Below, piece by piece: positions 1 through 12,600 of a stretch of 64,000 bases of DNA. The position numbers and the translations under genes were made by a program. Position 1 is the stretch's first letter, and each line of letters begins with the position of its first letter. The stretch spans positions 44,573,635 through 44,637,634 of the forward strand of contig JAJKFL010000005.1 of assembly GCA_021186555.1 (NCBI GenBank). Direction: 5' to 3'. The notes beneath the pieces are model-generated. The model did not search any database. It was not told the DNA's origin and saw only the letters and a list, made by a program, of their open reading frames with translations. This stretch comes from Reticulitermes speratus (Eukaryota; Arthropoda; Insecta; Blattodea; Rhinotermitidae).

Positions 1-512
1 ATATAATAGAAGTTGCAATATTATTACTGTCTGCAACTAAAATTTACGTTGTATTACTATTTTAATAAAGAATTTTTAATAAAATCCACCATTTATTTAA
101 AATTAAAAAAATAATTAAAAAATTCAATTATAACAATCTGTATTTACATTTAGTATCTACTGTATACTGCCAGTAATATGTACAATATATGTACACTGTA
201 ATTACTAAAAAATATACATTTATTTCGCAAAAATTTTAATTGTACCTTTTTTCCACTTATGTATTTTTTGAAAATTTTATTTATTTATTATAAAAATTAA
301 ATTATAGCTTTATAGTTGTGGGTGGGCCCCCTTTGTCTCCTGGCAACCAATATTTTTAGACCCAGTCTGCCACTGGTGGATGGCATCACATTCCAGCAGG
401 CTGTAACATGAAAGGAGTATGGATACTCATTTTTGATGTGTGTTCCTTCTTTTTGTTTGTTGATTAAGCTCAATTTCACATCACATTGCATGTCATTTGT
501 CATAACTTGCAG
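1..512. other. Upstream flank / end of the intron before exon 1
   Basis: The first ~300 bases are extremely AT-rich with poly-A/T runs. The rest ends in a polypyrimidine stretch and AG acceptor at 511-512. I see no promoter or start exon; the N-terminal exon(s) must lie upstream. Confidence 0.6.
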
Positions 513-623
513 GTGATAATCAAGTCTCCACAGTACCCAGCATTCTTGGATCATTTCATGAAAATATTCCTCAAGATCTTGCAGGAAGGGGAGCCTCACT
601 TCATAGCTGAGTACAACATCCAG
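513..623 (+). CDS. TRRAP: TRRAP exon 1 of window
   Basis: 37 codons, [15 protein letters not shown] to AEYNIQ, matching the N-terminal helices of TRRAP (human equivalent contains SSPQYSTFLEH). The acceptor AG precedes 513, the donor is GTAGGC, and it ends in phase 0. Confidence 0.88.
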
Positions 624-3600
624 GTAGGCACAACTGCATGACATGACTGTTTTTGTTAAGTGTGTTTACTGTGTTAGCTGCAGTGAAGTGTTAAAGAATG
701 AAATAATGCTTATGCTTATATCCATGAACACGGGTGAAAGAATATTCTTACATCTTGTTGTTTCTGATAAATTTGATCTGTGTTTCAACTAAATTTGCTT
801 GTACCAGACATATGGTGTAGTTAAGGCTGGTACATGACGCTGGGTAGTCTGAGAAAAGTTACCAACGTTTCAGAGGAACCATTAGTATCAGTCTTCAGGG
901 GAGTCTAACCAACACAGTGTCACATGCCAGAAGACAGCAATTTTGATATTCATTTCCACGAGAAGAACCTCATTCTTGATTATGATGTTGCCAAGATTGT
1001 AATCTTTTGTCATGTGATGCATTGTACTCTGATAGAAGGTTACTGTTTTTACTGAGGTACATACTGCTCCATCTTGATTGTTGAAATGACACATTGATTC
1101 TAAAGAGCTGTACCTGTAGTCCCCCTATATGCCTTCGTGGCGTGCACAGGGACAACTTTACCTTTTTATCATGAAGACTTAAGGTGGATGGAGGTATAAC
1201 TTGACATGTTTTAACCTCAGCAGTAGGTGGAAGTGAATGGTCGCCTTCATATACCCCCACCACTGGGCCCAGGGAAATGACTCCTGGTGTCCATTGGATA
1301 GAAAGCTGGGTGGATCACAGAACCAGTGTGGGTGCTATGGATAGAGTAAAATCGATACCCTTATCCAGTTACCTGGTCATCCAGTCCATAGCTTAGTTAC
1401 TGTATTGAGTCAGCTATCCTGGCTGTATTAGAAAAAGCATTGTTAGATATATTAAGAAACGAAGCAATTGTTGACATTCTGTATGTGAAATTTGTTACTG
1501 ATAGTGATTGGATTCATGTGACTCTTTGATGCACAAAAGCAGGTTGTTAATGTAAAGGATGCCATTGTGTGTTGTTGCAGCAAGTGCGCAAGTTGATTCT
1601 GGAGATGATTCCACGCCTTCCAACCAATGATCTGCTCCGTCCGTATGTGAAATCAATCCTGACACTGATGCTGAAGCTTCTGCAGATAGATAATGAAGAG
1701 AATGTGCAAGTGTGTGTTAGGATCATCATTGAGCTACACAAGCAGTATCGGCCAGCATTCAATCCTGAGGTACAAGATGTGTGCTGCCTTCGTTGTTTAG
1801 TTTCTTTCACTGCCCTTCATAGTACTGGGTCTAGTTGACATAGTAGTGGATTAAACTTTTCTTGTCCAGTTCATATGGCTTGACATAAATAAAATGTTGA
1901 GACTCTTATATTGAGCTGGAACATGATTCTCCAAAGTCTAACTGAATCTGACAGAGGATCCTCTTTGAATCTGTGTATTTGAATATTTGCAGATTTGGAA
2001 TTGTAAGTTGCAAACTGTGTACACTGGTTTGCATTGCAGCTTTACAGTCTTGTTAACTTGAAGATCGTTAGAATTGTAGGATTTAATCCAGTATTTAATT
2101 GGAACATATTTTGAATAGACTGAGCCTGGTAGAGGACCAGAAAGGGTTAAAAACAGCATCTTTTCACCTTTTTAGAAGCCTTTGTAGGTGTCCTTTTTTT
2201 TTCTTCTTCATTGATTTTACCATCATTTTGAGAGGTCTTGTCGGAGCTCGTTCTTTTTAGGTTAGAAGGGCTTGAAATCTGCATGGGAGAGACTGGAAAT
2301 GCATACAGTTTTAGTCAGAAAATCAGAAGGGAAGAAGCCACTCAGGACACTTAGGCATAGATGGTTAGATAGTATTAAGGTGGGCCTTAAAGAGGATTTT
2401 ATTTTAATTAAAATTGGAACATGGCCCCAAATTTTAGTACATGTTTGTGAGCAGTAATTTGTATGAAAATGTGTTGCATGGTACATGGTGAAGCTAATAG
2501 CCACATATTTGCAACTTTTTGTTGTGAACATGCCAGTAATTGGCTTTTGAGATGTAAAAACCCTGTCATGGTTTAGGATAGAGCACATGCTGGAGACACA
2601 AAAGTGCTGTCAGTTCGTGACGTTTTATTAACCTTTAGTGGATGAACTGGACAACACTGTGCCAGTAAATGTACATCCTTTTTGTCTGACAGTGGGTATT
2701 TAAATTGCAAAGTGTTCTGGCTGCAGCAGAAAGATTGGATTTAAAAGGGTATATGCTAAAGGTTAACTGTCAAGTCACATTATTTCAAGCCTGTTACAGG
2801 CACCTCCACTGTGTTACTCTGAATAGAATTAAAAAATTTCCTATATGAAGTTTCAATTTTTCCAGATCCAGCACTTGATGCAGTTTGTGAGGACAGTTTA
2901 CCAAGAATTGCCAAATCACTTGTCAAAGATCTTTGAGCCAAGACCAACACTAAGAGTGAAGGACCTCTCTGAGATCAACATAGAAGCCTTGTTGACTGAG
3001 ACATATACAATCACAACCATTCAGAGTGAGAAGAAAACAGCTGATGGCACTATGATATCAGTAAGCTGATTGTGTTGGCTATAGCTCCACACAGTGCTTT
3101 TTCATTTTGGTCAAGTGGGTTAGAATACTTATTTATGTTTCTTCTTGTCTCATCCAGTGTTCTTATTAACTAATTAATTAATTAATTAATTAATTAATTA
3201 ATATTGGGTTAGATTGGGTTGGGTTAGGTTAGATTATGTTAGGTTAGATTAGGTTAGTAATTTATTATTTATTTCTTAATTAATTAATTAGGTTTGGGTT
3301 GGGTTGGATTGCATTAGCTTGTTTTAGGTTAGGTGAGCTTACTTTAGGTTAGGTTAGGTTTGGTTAAATTCGGTTAACCTTTAAGAGCCGAAACGGACAA
3401 ATCTGTCCATCGTTATGTGTAGGTATGAATGCCAAAACGGACATTTTTGTCCAAAAATATATATGTAAACTTTTCGCATTAAATACGATATTGGCGGGGC
3501 AATAAGCATGTGTAAATATTAGGTATACATACAACAGACTTGAAGGTAATTTTACAGTTGTGCCTCATACCAAGGGGGCGTATTGGGGCGCGGAGGTAAT

Positions 3601-6600
3601 ATACCATAAAATGATGTATTCAACACTGTTTAGAGCGTATTCAGCTTCATGCTCCAGCATCTGTACATTCATGTGCCCCAGATACCCATCGATTAAAAAG
3701 CCGGTAGGATCGAGTTAAGATTTATACGAGTCGATAGAAATATTTATGTACTTTCCGGGAACCGAACCCTGATCTCCTTTCTGGTAGTCGTATAACTTAT
3801 TCACTGTTCTAGCCCGTGCTTGTACTCACAGAAAAATTTTCAATACATTTTCACAATATATTTGTCCAAATATATGAAAAAATTAAAAGCTTCTGGCTGT
3901 ATTTACCCTTACGTAATTGATGGAAGAATGAAACATAGCTCACCCGAGAAAGACAGTATATGATGCGTCATCAGAAGGAAGTTGCTTGTTACAGAAATTA
4001 TTACATACCTTATTATTAGATGTTCTCATCTGAATCAATATCACAGATCAACTGTGATTAAATATCTTCATCACGAATATGCCTTCTGCGAGCCATGATG
4101 CTGATTATGTACTCACAAGAAATAATTTTCACAAGCGACAGGGTCACTGCACTGTGCGACAAACACTGAAAGAGTGTGGCCACTGGTAGGAATACCGAGA
4201 AACGTACTTTTCCTTTCGCAGGTCAGATTCCTCATGGTTGTAAAACTGTAAACCTCTTTGTAAGTACACCCTTACAGAAATCACACCAACGAAAAGCATT
4301 TCGCTGTTGTTAAAATAACCTCACAGAAATATTTTCCCTTGAAAGTGGGGACGAATTCAGGAGAAAGGAGCCAGAATTTAAGGCTAAAGAGAACGAAACA
4401 TAACATATTACTAAAATTTCTGTCTCTTAGGGAAGTGGTTCTTTCTTATTTTGCATCAAAATATTTTATAATAAACTATGATATACATTACCGTGTTCTC
4501 CATGCTTCACTTGAGTAAATACGATTTATTTCACAGATCCAGCGTTAATATTCTTCAAGATATTCAAAATTTTCCTAACCAGTGCAACAAACGTTTAAAT
4601 CCCCAGAGAAAATTCCGGTCCGCTGACAGTACAGGGTATTTAAATCGCCGGCTTTTAAAGGTTAAGTTGTGCTATGTGAGATGATATGTTAGGCCAGGTT
4701 AGGTTAGTAATTTGTTTATTTATTTGTGTGCTTATTTACTTATATATATATATATATATTTATTTACTTATTTGTTTATTATTTATGAGGTGTATGTTAG
4801 TAATTTTTAATTGTATTTATTTGGTTAGTTTGGTTTTTGTGGTGTTATGTTTAGGTTGGGTCAAGTTAGGTTTTGCGAGGTTGGGATAGGTTAGATTTGG
4901 TTTGGGTGAGTTGGGTTGTTTTAGGTTAGGTAAATACTAGATTTGTTATTAATTAAAGGTAAAGTTCTCCCTATAACAGGCCACAAAGGCCCAAAGGGGG
5001 AGTAGAGGTATAGCTCTACTCTTTCTTTAACCCTGGCACTAGATGAGGGTGGGTGGTCAACTGCACGCCCCGGCCGCTGTTATTAATTAATTAATTTGTT
5101 AATATATTTATTCATTTGTTTGTGGAAAATATATTATCTTCTCCTTGCTCGTATCAATATACAGTATATGGTGGTCACTGGTTTTTCAAGTGATGTGCAG
5201 GTATTAGTGTAGAGGTTTTTAATGTGATTTTGAATCCTCATTCTAAATCTCTTTAATTACATATGTAAATTTTAAATTTCTTAATTTGAGTGGTTTTCCT
5301 TCTTTAAAGTTTTGTATATATTATATTTCAAGATATTGACAAGGAAAGCAAGCATATACTGGTTGAGGAAAGGGTACTTGCACTAATATCTTTATACAAT
5401 CTCTGTAGAACTGTCACCATTATTTTGCCACATTTTTGTCCACCTTAAGTTGTAACCTTTTTGTACTGAAGTATGGAATGTGTAGGGTAGACAAGATGTT
5501 GGAACCAGACGTGATTTTGCTGTTAATTCACTATGCATTTTAGGAGCAAACCTTCCTTTTTCTGACTGTTTCTACTTGCGTTTTGATTAATCTTGACTTA
5601 ACCATTGAAACTGCTTTCAGTACAATCTGATTCCGAAAGGCGTGTTGTCCTTGAAGGTTCTACAGGAACTACCCATTATGGTGGTTCTAATGTTCCAAAT
5701 GTACAAACAAAATGTGCAACAGGATGTGATCGACTACATCCCCCTTGTTATGACAACAATCACACTCCAGCCATCACCTCAACAAAGGTAAGCCTGGCAC
5801 ATTATGCACTAGTGATGGTACAGCTAGTTTCAGGAGTTTCTGCGATGAAACAGCAACCAATTTTATCTTCTCCCACCCAGGTACACCGTTTCTTTTGGAT
5901 GGTTTACATGTTGGGAATTGGTCATACTTCTGTTTGATGTGTTGCTGATAATCTTACTGTAGCTGTTATGGCAGGATAAATGTTTCTGTGCTGGCTGTGA
6001 CTAGCTGTATAGCAAACCGATAGCAGTGAACTGTGACAGGAATTTCACATCACATATGTTTGGAAACTGTTATGGTTCCTGTGATTTTGATGCTGTTTGT
6101 TGTGGACTAGACATTGGAATTCTTATGTTCTGTGTAGAGGTACTTTGCACATGTATTGATACAGTGAACATTATTTGAATGTATGGTGTGAGCACCAAAG
6201 ATAATTTCAAAGACAAAATAAGGTGTTCGAAGCAAGACTGAAGGCCTGCTTACATGATGCTTCGATTTGTATTTCTATTAACCTGTTAGTATTATCATTG
6301 TTACTTTATTTTATTTTTGTGGTGAATGTATCACTTACACACAGATTCTGCATACATGAAATATGTGGGACACAATGTATCATCACCAGATTGGTTTATT
6401 AGTTATTGCCATGAAATGAAAGTTAAAGAAAATGTTCATATGGTCACCCTGTTCTACTAAAAAAAGTGGCCTTAACAAATGCTGCATATTTTTACATGAA
6501 CTAGTATCCTATATCGTTTCATGACAAAGGTGGCACTAGTGTCCTCCCACCTCACGTTTTCTCCCATCCTGTATGTTGTTACTACTAATGAAAGGGAAAT

Positions 6601-9600
6601 AAAAAAGATGGTGTTTGGGTGGTCTCCAATGGCCTAATGTTTATACCAAGTTTCGTGAAAATTGGTCAGCTACCAGGAAATGAGTCAGACACATCCAGTA
6701 AGCTGGCTGCTTATGTGAGTTCTCCATTGAGTGGGATATTTAGTAGTAATGATATAGTTGAGACAAAAGTGAGATGTAAGAAAGAACTCTTTTTACAACT
6801 GGTCAGTTAATTGCAAAAGTGATTTGAAAGCAGTATAACACAGATAAGAAGTTGTAGTGATATTCTAGCTTGTAGTAACAGGGATGAGATGATGAACATT
6901 AATGCTGCTTCAGGTGTAGAGTTATTGAAGATAATCCCGACACACTGGAGTTCAAAGTTATACTAAGACTGTTGTGGATGTTACAGTGACAAACTGTTTG
7001 AAACATCAGATGAAGATTGACAGTTGGTGTGACTTGTGTTTTTTTTGTAGAGCGAACCCAGCCTTCAACAAGGAGGTGTTTGTGGACTTAATGGCAGCAC
7101 AGATCAAAACTCTGTCTTTCCTGGCCTACATTGTCCGCATGTATCAAGAGATGGTTGCCCAGCATTCGAACCTAATGGTGAAGGGCCTGCTGGGAATGTT
7201 GACAATCTGCCCTATGGAGGTGACACACCTGCGCAAGGAGCTCCTCATTGCTTCCCGACACATCCTTGCAACTGACTTGCGTGTCAGTGAGTATTGTCAT
7301 GAAACACATATCAAGTGATACTGGTCATCTCATATGAGTCTTTGTGGTCTGTGTTTCAAAGCTTCTACCATACCTCAAGGCTATCTCTGTCTGCCTTGCT
7401 ATGGGACTGAAGAACAATTTTGTTGAATTTGGAATCTCTTTGTCACATTACAGAGTTTGTTCCATACATGGAGAGGCTGTTTGATGAGAATGTGCTGCTG
7501 GGAAAGGGTTGGACCACACATGAATCTCTGCGTCCTCTGGCATACAGCACACTTGCTGACTTGGTGCACCATGTGAGGCAGCACCTGCCATTCTCTGACC
7601 TTGCTCGTGCCGTTCATCTCTTTGCAAAGAACGTCCATGACGAGACTCTGCCAACGAGGTGAGAATCGAGTTTTGTTTTACGTATGTGTACTTGTTTTCC
7701 TGCATGATGCTTATAGTCTGTATAACTGTGGCCAAGGTGGAGTAAAGTGAAGTTTTCCATGTACACATGACGAAGAGATGCAGGGAGTGGAGGTCATTAC
7801 TGGAATGTGACTATTGCAGTTGATGTAACTGACTTAGCTGTGCAACTAGTCTTTTATGTACATGATGGGCACTCACCTGGTCAAAAAGTTTCCCATCTTA
7901 CAGAACACCAAGGTTTGTCTTCTGTTTCACAAATGCTGAGCCATGTCCTGAGCCAGTTGAAATCGTTTCACACACTTACATTTTATTATCTGTAAGATCC
8001 ATTTTAATGTTATATTGGCCCATCATAATGATGCAATTTTGTTGTCCTGAAAATGTAAATGCTATAAAGTAACACGCACATTGTACGAGATGCCAGTAAG
8101 GAACTTTGGCCTAGAAGTAAATGCAAAGGAAGTGAAGTATATTTTAATGCTCCATTAACAGAGTGTAGGATTAAATCACAACTTGAAGGCAGCTAATAAA
8201 CTGTTTGAAAATGTGGTACAGTTTAGATAATTTGCAATAGCCGAAATACCGTATATTCTCGAATCTAATCCGCACTTTTTTTACAGTTTTAGAGGGCTAA
8301 AAAATCAGATGCGGATTAGATTCGCGTGCGGATTACATTCGCGGTCTAGAGCTGGATTTTGGAAAAATGATTGAGCTGCTGTACAATATAACAATAACGT
8401 AATTAACGTAATTAATAAACAACGTAAGAACAATACAATACAATAATCTATTATTTTATTATTTATTATTATAATTTACTATTCATCAGACTCGCCGTCA
8501 TCACTCATAATTCGAGGAATGTTCAAAGATCTGGCCTTCTTTATCGCCTCCTCGCGAGTAGATCATAACTCACAAACAGTCCAGTCTTGCGTCTCTCTTG
8601 AAAAAACGTGAAGACTGCATCATCAATTTCAGGAAATCGTCCTTTCTTGGGTCCAGTGAATTTCCTTCGTGACGCCTCACACCCGCTGATCGCTGCCTTG
8701 TGTTTCCGCCATAGTCGAACGTTGCTTTCATCAACTCCAAAAATTGCAGCGGCTTTGCGGTTTCCATTCTCCTCTGCGCACCGAATAACTTCACGTTTGA
8801 ACTTTGCCGTATATGAGAGTCGTTTAGATTTCAGGTGTCCCTCTTCCATAACTACGGTACACGACAAATTGGAACAAGCACCTCCCACGTTTCAACAACT
8901 AAAGATCAGCTGGCTTCAGACGAGATTGCGCACGTCTGTTGAGAAAGGCCCCGCCTCTATCGGTATGACTCATCGGCCACAGGCGTAGCGTCGGATTTTA
9001 ACGCATTGGTAACATCCAATATTATTCAATCAGTCGCCCCGTGGGCAAGGGGTGGTTGAAGGAAAGGTGCGGATTAGAATCGCGAACTAACTTTTTTTCG
9101 TTTAAGAAGTCGCCAAAAACTGGGTGCGGATTAGATTCGGGTGCGGATTAGATTCGAGAATATACGGTAAATCAGAGTAAGGTCTACATCCAAAACAAAG
9201 TTAAGAAGAGAGAAAATTTTGTGAATGCTTCATACAGTTCACTTTATAATGTTTTGTCTTCCCATCTGCTATCTAAAAACCTAAACATTAAATTATATAG
9301 AACTGTAATTTTATTTGTTGTTTTGTGTGGGTATGGAACTTGGTTTTATAATTGAAGAGAGCACAGTTTGAGAAATGGGTGCCAAGGACAGTATATGGAC
9401 CCAGGAGGAATGGCTAATGACATAATGTGTTGCAGTATCCAGACCATGTCCTGCAAGCTACTGCTCAACCTGGTGGAGTGTATCAGGGCCCGCAGTGAGG
9501 AAGAGAAGGGGCAGGGGCGCGAGCTGCTCATGAGAATGTTGGAAGTGTTTGTTCTCAAGTTCAAGACTATTGCCAAGCTGCAGTTGCCTATTCTCATGAG

Positions 9601-12600
9601 CAAGTGGTATGTCCAAGATAGCTCAATAAAGTGACCGGCTACATGCTGGATGTACGGGGCTTAATTTTCAGCAAAACCGAGGATTTTTCCTTTCATCGCC
9701 ATGATAATTCATTGACCAACAATGTCTGTGAGGGAAAGAAGAACTGGGGGTAAAATAAATGGATCTGTGGTTAAAGTCATGCCTGTGCACACCATGAAGC
9801 ACTACAGGGGAGTGGAGGTCCATTCTTCCTTAACATTGACACTAGATTGAAGGGAGCGGTCAGCTTCATACCCTGGCCACTTTACTTTCTTGGAAAGTGC
9901 TTGCAATACCCATTGAACAGGAAGCTGGGTGGGCCCCAGCACTCCTCTCTGTTCTTGGGTGCTTTGGAGAAGAGAAGACACTCTTGACTGTGCCTGAAAT
10001 CAAACCACGATTCCTCAGTTGTCCGGCCTGTAGTTTAGTGACTATCCATGGCATCCTGTCTGTGGTTATGTATGTCAAATCATGGGCGGTGTTTGTGGAC
10101 AAAGAAATAATTTGGTGTAAAATAAACGAGGTCTAAAACAAACTGGATGAACTTTTGACTGGAGAAAATGAATGGTGGGTGTAACATGTGGGAACCTTCC
10201 AAAGTGGATGTGGATTCCTCCTGGAGTTTTATCTGCAGTGGGTATTGGACATTGTTTTGCCAGAGATTCTGGTAGCTAGAGGATCAAGCCAGTCATTCAT
10301 TTTTGTTTACTATCAAGGCTTAGAAAGTGTGGACATAACTCTGTGTCTGCAGTGTGCTCGTGTGCCATTGTTCTTATGCACAGGCGGCAGCTATATTTAT
10401 GTGTGATCTATGTAAACTTTGAAAGACCTGCATTCACATACTCGAATGCACATAGGAAAACACCCCTAGAACATCATTTTATTTACATGTATGTAGGGAA
10501 CAAGGACATTTAATGCATTTTTAAGACATGCTGCTTGATCTCTGTTTTATTTTCCACAAAATGCTGTGTATTTTGTAATTTTATCTTTTTCTGTTCAAAT
10601 AATATATTTTTCACAAAATATTTTCTAAAATTTAAGTACCTACCCCAGTAGGATAAAGGTTAATTATGCTGTCAGTACCTAGTCTATATAACATGAAATG
10701 GTTGAGTGTTTAGTGAGTAATGGATTGGAAAGGATATGGGTGGAAACACCTGTTCCTTATTTGCGGTACCAGCCTGGAATTTGGTGAATCTGGATATAGC
10801 TTTTTTTTCATTGTTGGTAAGTAGTGAGTGATTGATACCTTGTGAAATGTTTGTGTAGAGATGAATTGTAAACATATCTACAAATTCTGCATGAACCATT
10901 TCTTTATATGCAAACAGTTACAAAGTTGGCACAAGTGTAAGAAGAACTTTAAAATTGGAAAATTTAACATTGTTTGAATCTGTAAGGGTGGAAATTATGC
11001 AAACTTCCTTTTCAGGCAAACATGTATTATATGATTTTCCAGACCTTTCTTTTAAATAAATGTTTTGGTTGCTGTTCCTTAGGATGTGACTTATTGTCTG
11101 TTAAATACAGACCAGTGTTTCAGAGGAACCTGCTGTGCAACACATAGAAGGCACAGGTGTCTCCAAAATGTTGGTACCTGTCTTCCAAACTACTTGGTGT
11201 CACATTACAGAAGACCATAATTTTGATATCACTGCTTGTGCGAATCTCAGATGTCACATACACGTCTGCTGTTTACAAAATTGGCTAAGCCTCAGGGGAA
11301 GGTTAGTGCAGTAGTAAAAAGAAAAATTGTCTGTTGTAGCAAACCGCAGCTGCCTGCGACAGCAGCTGCAACAGCTGGCACTGTGCCAACTCCAGCCACA
11401 CCTCTGGTGGTCACTCCAACAACTCCTACAACACCTATTCCAAATGGAGTAGACCAAGTGAAGACTGAGGACACAAAACAGACACCACAGCCTCATGCCG
11501 TGGCAGATGGTGAGTTGTCACATTTTATGTAGGTGCGTGTGTAGTCTATTTAACAACATTTTCATTGGCTAAGATTATATGGTGATATGAAAGTGTGAAC
11601 GCAATTCATGTCACTGAAGATGAAGTGTAGTAGTAGGCTTTTTATGTTATCAAAGTGCAGAAACTATTCAGTTGTTGGTTCTGTTGTTCAGTTTCAGATG
11701 TTGATACCCACCTACCAGACTGCACAATATCGTAATCCAGTCATAATCATGTACTCTTCCAGTAGGCAGATGGAGTTGCCATTTTATACACATATTCAGA
11801 ATAGCAGTTGTGATTGCACATTATATCACTGTTTATGGAGATAAGAGTTACAGTTTTCTGCCATTAAATAAGTCTTATGTTAAGACTTTATTTTGCTCAG
11901 TAAAACCTGGTTATAATGAAATTCTAAAGGACCTATCTTTTCTTCATTTTAGACAGATTTTCATTTAAGATGGGTATTAACTTCTAGATTTAAAAGAAAT
12001 TCAGTCTTGCTTCACAATCTTTGTTGTAAAGTTTGTGAACTATATGTGTCTTATTCTGATGCAAGTGTAGCAGTTTTGTTGCATTTCATGTTGATGATGC
12101 AGAGGCATCTGTATGTTATGCAGGTTGGGCCAGAGATTTTCTTAGGAGATGTCTCAAATGTTGTACCAGTTTCATCCATTCTTTCCCCAGTTACCACATG
12201 TCTTGCATGTTATCTTGCTGTCTAAAATGGAAACTGTTGTTTGAAACCATTTCCTGTATTTATATACTTTTTTCATGTGTGTGGAACTGATACATGTGCA
12301 AACTTTCTGAATTGGCAACAACACTTCTTGTAGGAATTGTGCTTAGCATATATCTCATAAAGAAATATGGGTTGCTTGAATGGAATCTGTATAGTGATTG
12401 CAGATTGTGCTTGACCTTCCAATGTGGTATGTTGCAGAAGAACTCAAACACGTAGTATGGCTAAACCCTAAAGACGTTACACATTAGGTACAGGCCACAA
12501 TGCCCTGAGCACAGGTTGTATCCATGTCTGATTCTCATATGTTTATGCACTTTAACTTTTATTGCCTAGGAATAGGGTATTTTTAAATCTGTGGGTTCTA

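Larger units (their letters stand above)
624..1580. other. Intron 1
   Basis: Holds a family A foldback repeat (about 830-985) and a SINE-B copy (about 1110-1415). Nothing else recognised. Confidence 0.6.
3061..5620. other. Intron 3
   Basis: The largest intron. It holds an AATT microsatellite, two blocks of TTAGG-type repeat, a piggyBac-like element between them and a truncated SINE-B. Nothing recognised in 5100-5620. Confidence 0.7.
7659..9435. other. Intron 6
   Basis: Hosts the pogo-like element at 8249-9167. Its flanks show nothing recognisable. Confidence 0.7.
9607..11339. other. Intron 7
   Basis: Contains SINE-B copy 3, a TTAA MITE of family D (inverted) and a family A repeat. The remainder is unassigned. 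Confidence 0.6.

Noticed and set aside
1..512. Promoter and first exon of TRRAP
   Set aside because: No in-frame Met exon with a proper donor was found; the first 300 bases are AT-rich filler and exon 1 of the window starts with an acceptor.
3203..4935. A true chromosome end (telomere)
   Set aside because: The repeats are degenerate and lie between exons 3 and 4 of one gene, so they are interstitial.
10432..12451. Long - strand and + strand open frames of 60-110 codons scattered over introns and opposite exons
   Set aside because: They are shadows of TRRAP exons or translations of repeats, with no recognisable domains.
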